Positions 17,909-20,840 of a stretch of 20,840 nucleotides of DNA are shown here, one piece after another. Origin of the DNA: a virus; IMG/VR virus record IMGVR_UViG_3300005045_000008, positions 1 to 20,840 of that record, one strand, 5' to 3'. Made by a program: the position numbers and the translations under genes. Position 1 is the stretch's first letter. The number at the start of each line of letters is the position of its first letter. The notes under the pieces are model-generated. The model saw nothing but the letters and a program-made list of their open reading frames with translations. It was not told where the DNA came from and made no database searches.

Positions 17909-20840
17909 ATGAGCAGCAGCAACACCGAATACGGGTTTGTCATCAAGGGAAATTCTGACTCTGGCGTCAAAGCCTTTAAAGACACCGCTGTTGCCGCCAA
18001 AGACGCCGGTGAGCAGGTTGAAAAGTACCTGCAAAAAGGTGAAATCTCAGCCAAGCAACTCGCCTTTGCCACGCGCGGCATCCCGGCGCAGTTCACTGAC
18101 ATTGTGGTCAGTTTGCAGGCCGGGCAAAACCCGTTGACTGTCATGCTGCAGCAAGGCGGACAGCTTAAAGACATGTTTGGCGGCGTCGGACCAGCGGCCA
18201 AAGCCATGGGCGGCTACATCATGGGGTTGGTCAACCCGTATATGTTGGCCGGTGCCGCCCTCAGTGCGGTGGCAGTGGCTTACTACCAAGGCACGCAAGA
18301 GGCGCACGAATACAGCAAAGCCATCCTGTTATCAGGCAATGCCGCTGGCACCACCGTGGCGCAAATGCAAGCCATGGCCGCGCACATCAGCGCCACCTCC
18401 AGCGCCAGTACCGGTGCCGCCGCCGAAGCCGTCACCGCCTTTGTCGCCAATGGCGCTATTGCCTCCAACAAGATCGAAGAATTCTCCGCCCTGGCCATTG
18501 ACTTGCAAAAGCGCACCGGTATCGCTGTGGCCGACACCGCCAAAGAATTTGCCGAACTTGGCAAAGCCCCGCTGGAAGCCAGCCTCAAACTCAACGACAG
18601 CACCCACTATTTGACGCTGGGCGTGTACGAGCAGATCAAGGCCTTGATGGAGCAGGGCCAAGTGCTTGAAGCGGGCGCGCTGGCCCAGCAGGCGCGTGCT
18701 GATTCTGAAAAAATTGTCCTGACCGGCCTTAAAGAAAATTTGGGCTATATCGAAGCCGCTTGGGGTGGCGTGAAAGGCGCGGCTATTGGCGCGTGGAACG
18801 CCATGAAAGGCTTGGGCCGTGATGATGCCGACCCGACGATTGCAATTCGCAAGAAGGTTGCCGATCTTGAATTGACGATCTCAGCCGGACCACAAGGTTT
18901 TAATGGCTTGGAACTTGCGCGGCAAAAAGAAGCGCTAGGCGTACTCAAAGAACAGCTCTCTTATGCCGGTGAGTCTGAGCGCATGCAGAAACGCAGTGCA
19001 GAAGCTAAAGAAGCTGAAGTTAAAGCCCTTCATGCCCAGGCCATATTTGATCAGGAGCACGATAAATACCTGTCCAAACAAGTGCAAATGCAGCGCGAAA
19101 TCGCCCAAGCGCAAGAAAAGTTCGCTGCTGTTGAGCAAACCCCAAAAAACAAACAAGCCTACATCGACACCATTGCCGGTATCGAAAAGAAGTTCAAAGA
19201 AGCCACCCCAAAAGCCGCTGTCACCGAAGCCGCCAAAGGCTTGGCCAAGTACAACGACCTGATGGACAAAAGCGCCGGCTTTACCGCCACCTGGGCCGAA
19301 GAAAACAACATGCTGGCCGCCGCCTATAAATCTGGCCTCATCCCCACTTATGCGAAATATGCCGAGGCGGTTAACGCCTTGCTGGCCAAACAACCCTTGA
19401 TGGTGGATGCTGCCAAAGACCAAGCCACTGCCACCAAAGCCTATGATGACGCTCTTGTGGGGCTACAAAGCAGTGCCGCCAAGGAGGCCGAATCGCTCAC
19501 CAAAGCCATTGATGCGCAGCGCCTGCACAATGCCGAAATCGGCAAAACCCCCGAACAGGTCGAACTGGCCAAACGCGCCGAGCAAGACCGAATCACCGAC
19601 ATGCTGCAAGGCAATGCCGACATTCTCGATTCGGCTGTCACGCTCGCTGCCACCCAAGACGGTTTTGACCAGCAAACCCTGACGCTGTGGGGCGAAAAAC
19701 TCAAGTCCCTGCGTGAACAAATCGCACTGCGCCACCAGTTGTCGGGGGAATTGACAACCGGCGCGGGGCTAGAGGCTACAGATGCCATCACCAAAGCCAA
19801 CAAGAAAGCCGCCGAAGAGTCATCCAAATACTGGGAAGACGCCCTGATGCGCGCCTTTGAATCGGGCAAGGGCTTTTTTCAGGGCTTGTGGGACACCATC
19901 AAAAACACGCTCAAGACCTCGGTTTTGAAGGTACTCATTCAGCCTGTCACCGGGGCCATTGCAGGCATGGGCTTATCGGGCAGCGCCATGGCAGGATCTG
20001 GCAACGGGTCAAGTGCAGCGTCAAGCCTTGGTATGGCGGCAAGTTTATCAAGTTTGTACGACAAACTTGCTATAGGCTATTCAGGCTCCTTGGGCTCTGC
20101 TGTTGGCGCAGTGTTTGGTCAAACTGCCGGCAATGCCGCATTAGCCACATCATTGACGGGAGATGCAGCATCTGCCCAGGCTGCGGCATCCGCTGCCGCT
20201 CAAGCTGGAGGGGAATCTGCTGCTAGCGCATCTTCTGCTGCCGCAACTGGCACTACCGCAGCTTCAGTGGCCGCTGCTGCTGCTGGCATTGCTGTGGGGT
20301 CAATGATCGCCGGCAACAAAGTTGTCCTTGGCATGGACGGTACCACCACATCAGTCATCGGAACAGCTATCGGCTACGCTTTGATTCCAGTGTTGGGTCC
20401 ACTTGGCCCATTGATTGGCGGCGCGCTGGGCGGCTTGACTAATGCCCTGTTTGGCAGCGGCCCGACTGAGTTGAAATCAAGCGGCACCCGCGGCACTTTT
20501 AGCGCAAACGGCTTTACTGGCAGCAACTACGCCAGCTATCACCAGGACGGCGGTTTGTTCAGCGGAGACAGCAATTGGACAGACACCAGCGCAGTCGACG
20601 CTGCTACGCTCAAGGCCTACAACGCCGCATTCAGTGGGGTAAAAACCGGCATGGCCAGCATGGCTATGAGCCTGGGTTTGGCTGCCGACCAGATCACCAG
20701 CTACAGCAAAGTGGTTGACATTGCTGCGGGCAGCACGGCGGACCAGATCACCGCCATCTTCACAGGCATGGCCGACGATATGGCAAGCAGCATTGCTCCC
20801 GCCATTGCTGACTTTGCCAAGTCGGGCGAGACTGCCAGCA
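17909..20840 (+). CDS. Tail tape measure protein, gpH family (partial, 3' end outside)
   Basis: The frame from ATG 17909 is open for 977 codons to the window edge. Residues about 56-92 carry the hallmark 'RGIPAQFTDIVVSLQAGQ' followed by 'NPLTVMLQQGGQLKDMFGG' of lambda-type tape measure proteins, and a hydrophobic segment follows (about 101-127). The middle is long coiled-coil helix rich in Ala, Lys, Glu and Gln (about 310-640). Residues about 645-670 ('FESGKGFFQGLWDTIKNTL') match the lambda tape-measure C-terminal region. An Ala/Ser/Gly-rich, hydrophobic part follows (about 680-850, including 'IPVLGPLGPLIGGALGG'), which may insert into the host membrane. The protein sets tail length and helps DNA entry. 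The ATG follows the GT stop by 9 bases with GGGG nearby. Confidence 0.9.
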   Translation, partial: MSSSNTEYGFVIKGNSDSGVKAFKDTAVAAKDAGEQVEKYLQKGEISAKQLAFATRGIPAQFTDIVVSLQAGQNPLTVMLQQGGQLKDMFGGVGPAAKAMGGYIMGLVNPYMLAGAALSAVAVAYYQGTQEAHEYSKAILLSGNAAGTTVAQMQAMAAHISATSSASTGAAAEAVTAFVANGAIASNKIEEFSALAIDLQKRTGIAVADTAKEFAELGKAPLEASLKLNDSTHYLTLGVYEQIKALMEQGQVLEAGALAQQARADSEKIVLTGLKENLGYIEAAWGGVKGAAIGAWNAMKGLGRDDADPTIAIRKKVADLELTISAGPQGFNGLELARQKEALGVLKEQLSYAGESERMQKRSAEAKEAEVKALHAQAIFDQEHDKYLSKQVQMQREIAQAQEKFAAVEQTPKNKQAYIDTIAGIEKKFKEATPKAAVTEAAKGLAKYNDLMDKSAGFTATWAEENNMLAAAYKSGLIPTYAKYAEAVNALLAKQPLMVDAAKDQATATKAYDDALVGLQSSAAKEAESLTKAIDAQRLHNAEIGKTPEQVELAKRAEQDRITDMLQGNADILDSAVTLAATQDGFDQQTLTLWGEKLKSLREQIALRHQLSGELTTGAGLEATDAITKANKKAAEESSKYWEDALMRAFESGKGFFQGLWDTIKNTLKTSVLKVLIQPVTGAIAGMGLSGSAMAGSGNGSSAASSLGMAASLSSLYDKLAIGYSGSLGSAVGAVFGQTAGNAALATSLTGDAASAQAAASAAAQAGGESAASASSAAATGTTAASVAAAAAGIAVGSMIAGNKVVLGMDGTTTSVIGTAIGYALIPVLGPLGPLIGGALGGLTNALFGSGPTELKSSGTRGTFSANGFTGSNYASYHQDGGLFSGDSNWTDTSAVDAATLKAYNAAFSGVKTGMASMAMSLGLAADQITSYSKVVDIAAGSTADQITAIFTGMADDMASSIAPAIADFAKSGETAS

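Noticed and set aside
19888-20226. Plus-strand frame of 112 codons within the tape measure region
   Set aside because: The tape measure frame is open throughout this part and continues to the edge; this Cys/Arg-rich reading is an off-frame shadow.

Overview
The window is part of a lambda-like (siphovirus-type) prophage or phage genome in a GC-rich bacterium. The gene set (lambda-type GpA terminase, gpB portal, gpC protease, gpE capsid and gpH tape measure, plus a Mor-family regulator) and the codon style suggest a betaproteobacterium of the Burkholderiales. The host assignment is inference, because no host gene is visible. No integrase, tRNA, rRNA, insertion sequence or CRISPR array was found, and both ends cut through the element.

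Left part (about 1-4135, minus strand). This is a leftward accessory or early operon. In order of transcription it holds a small helix-turn-helix (HTH) protein with a tandem-repeat N-terminus (4135-3761), an 84-aa unknown (3639-3385), a 654-aa multidomain 'polyvalent' protein with an LPD29-like C-terminus (3292-1328), an acidic 162-aa unknown (1289-801), a YdiL/DUF1870-type HTH protein resembling the anti-CRISPR-associated regulator Aca2 (683-129), and the start of one more gene running off the left edge. Two sigma70-like promoters can be read. One would give the HTH gene a leaderless mRNA. The other has a perfect 15-bp operator-like palindrome over its -35 box. Most genes here have strong AGGAG/GGAG/AGGGG ribosome binding sites. 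An Aca-like regulator ending an operon of unknown small proteins is the classical signature used to look for anti-CRISPR genes, so this is the part most likely to hold an undescribed counter-defence function.

Centre (4136-4675). This stretch separates the divergent modules. It contains two DnaA-box-like nonamers, short inverted repeats, and a possible pair of small minus-strand ORFs (28 and 89 codons) abutting each other and overlapping the HTH gene by ATGA.

Right part (4676-20840, plus strand). This is a tightly packed rightward late operon: GpZ-like minor tail protein, terminase small subunit, a 48-aa membrane protein, a DNA methyltransferase, terminase large subunit, a Mor-like activator, gpW-like joining protein, portal, S49 head protease with an in-frame internal start for a scaffold, gpD-like decoration protein preceded by a frameshifted signal-peptide-like leader, major capsid, FII-like joining protein, tail terminator, a 63-aa protein, tail tube, the G/GT tail chaperone pair with a canonical A_AAA_AAC -1 frameshift site, and the tape measure protein (open at the right edge). 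Packaging, capsid and tail genes are in near-lambda order. The departures are the Z-like gene moved to the front, an insertion of membrane protein plus methyltransferase between the terminase subunits, and a Mor-family regulator between terminase and portal. Many late genes start after C-rich leaders with no Shine-Dalgarno sequence, unlike the left operon.
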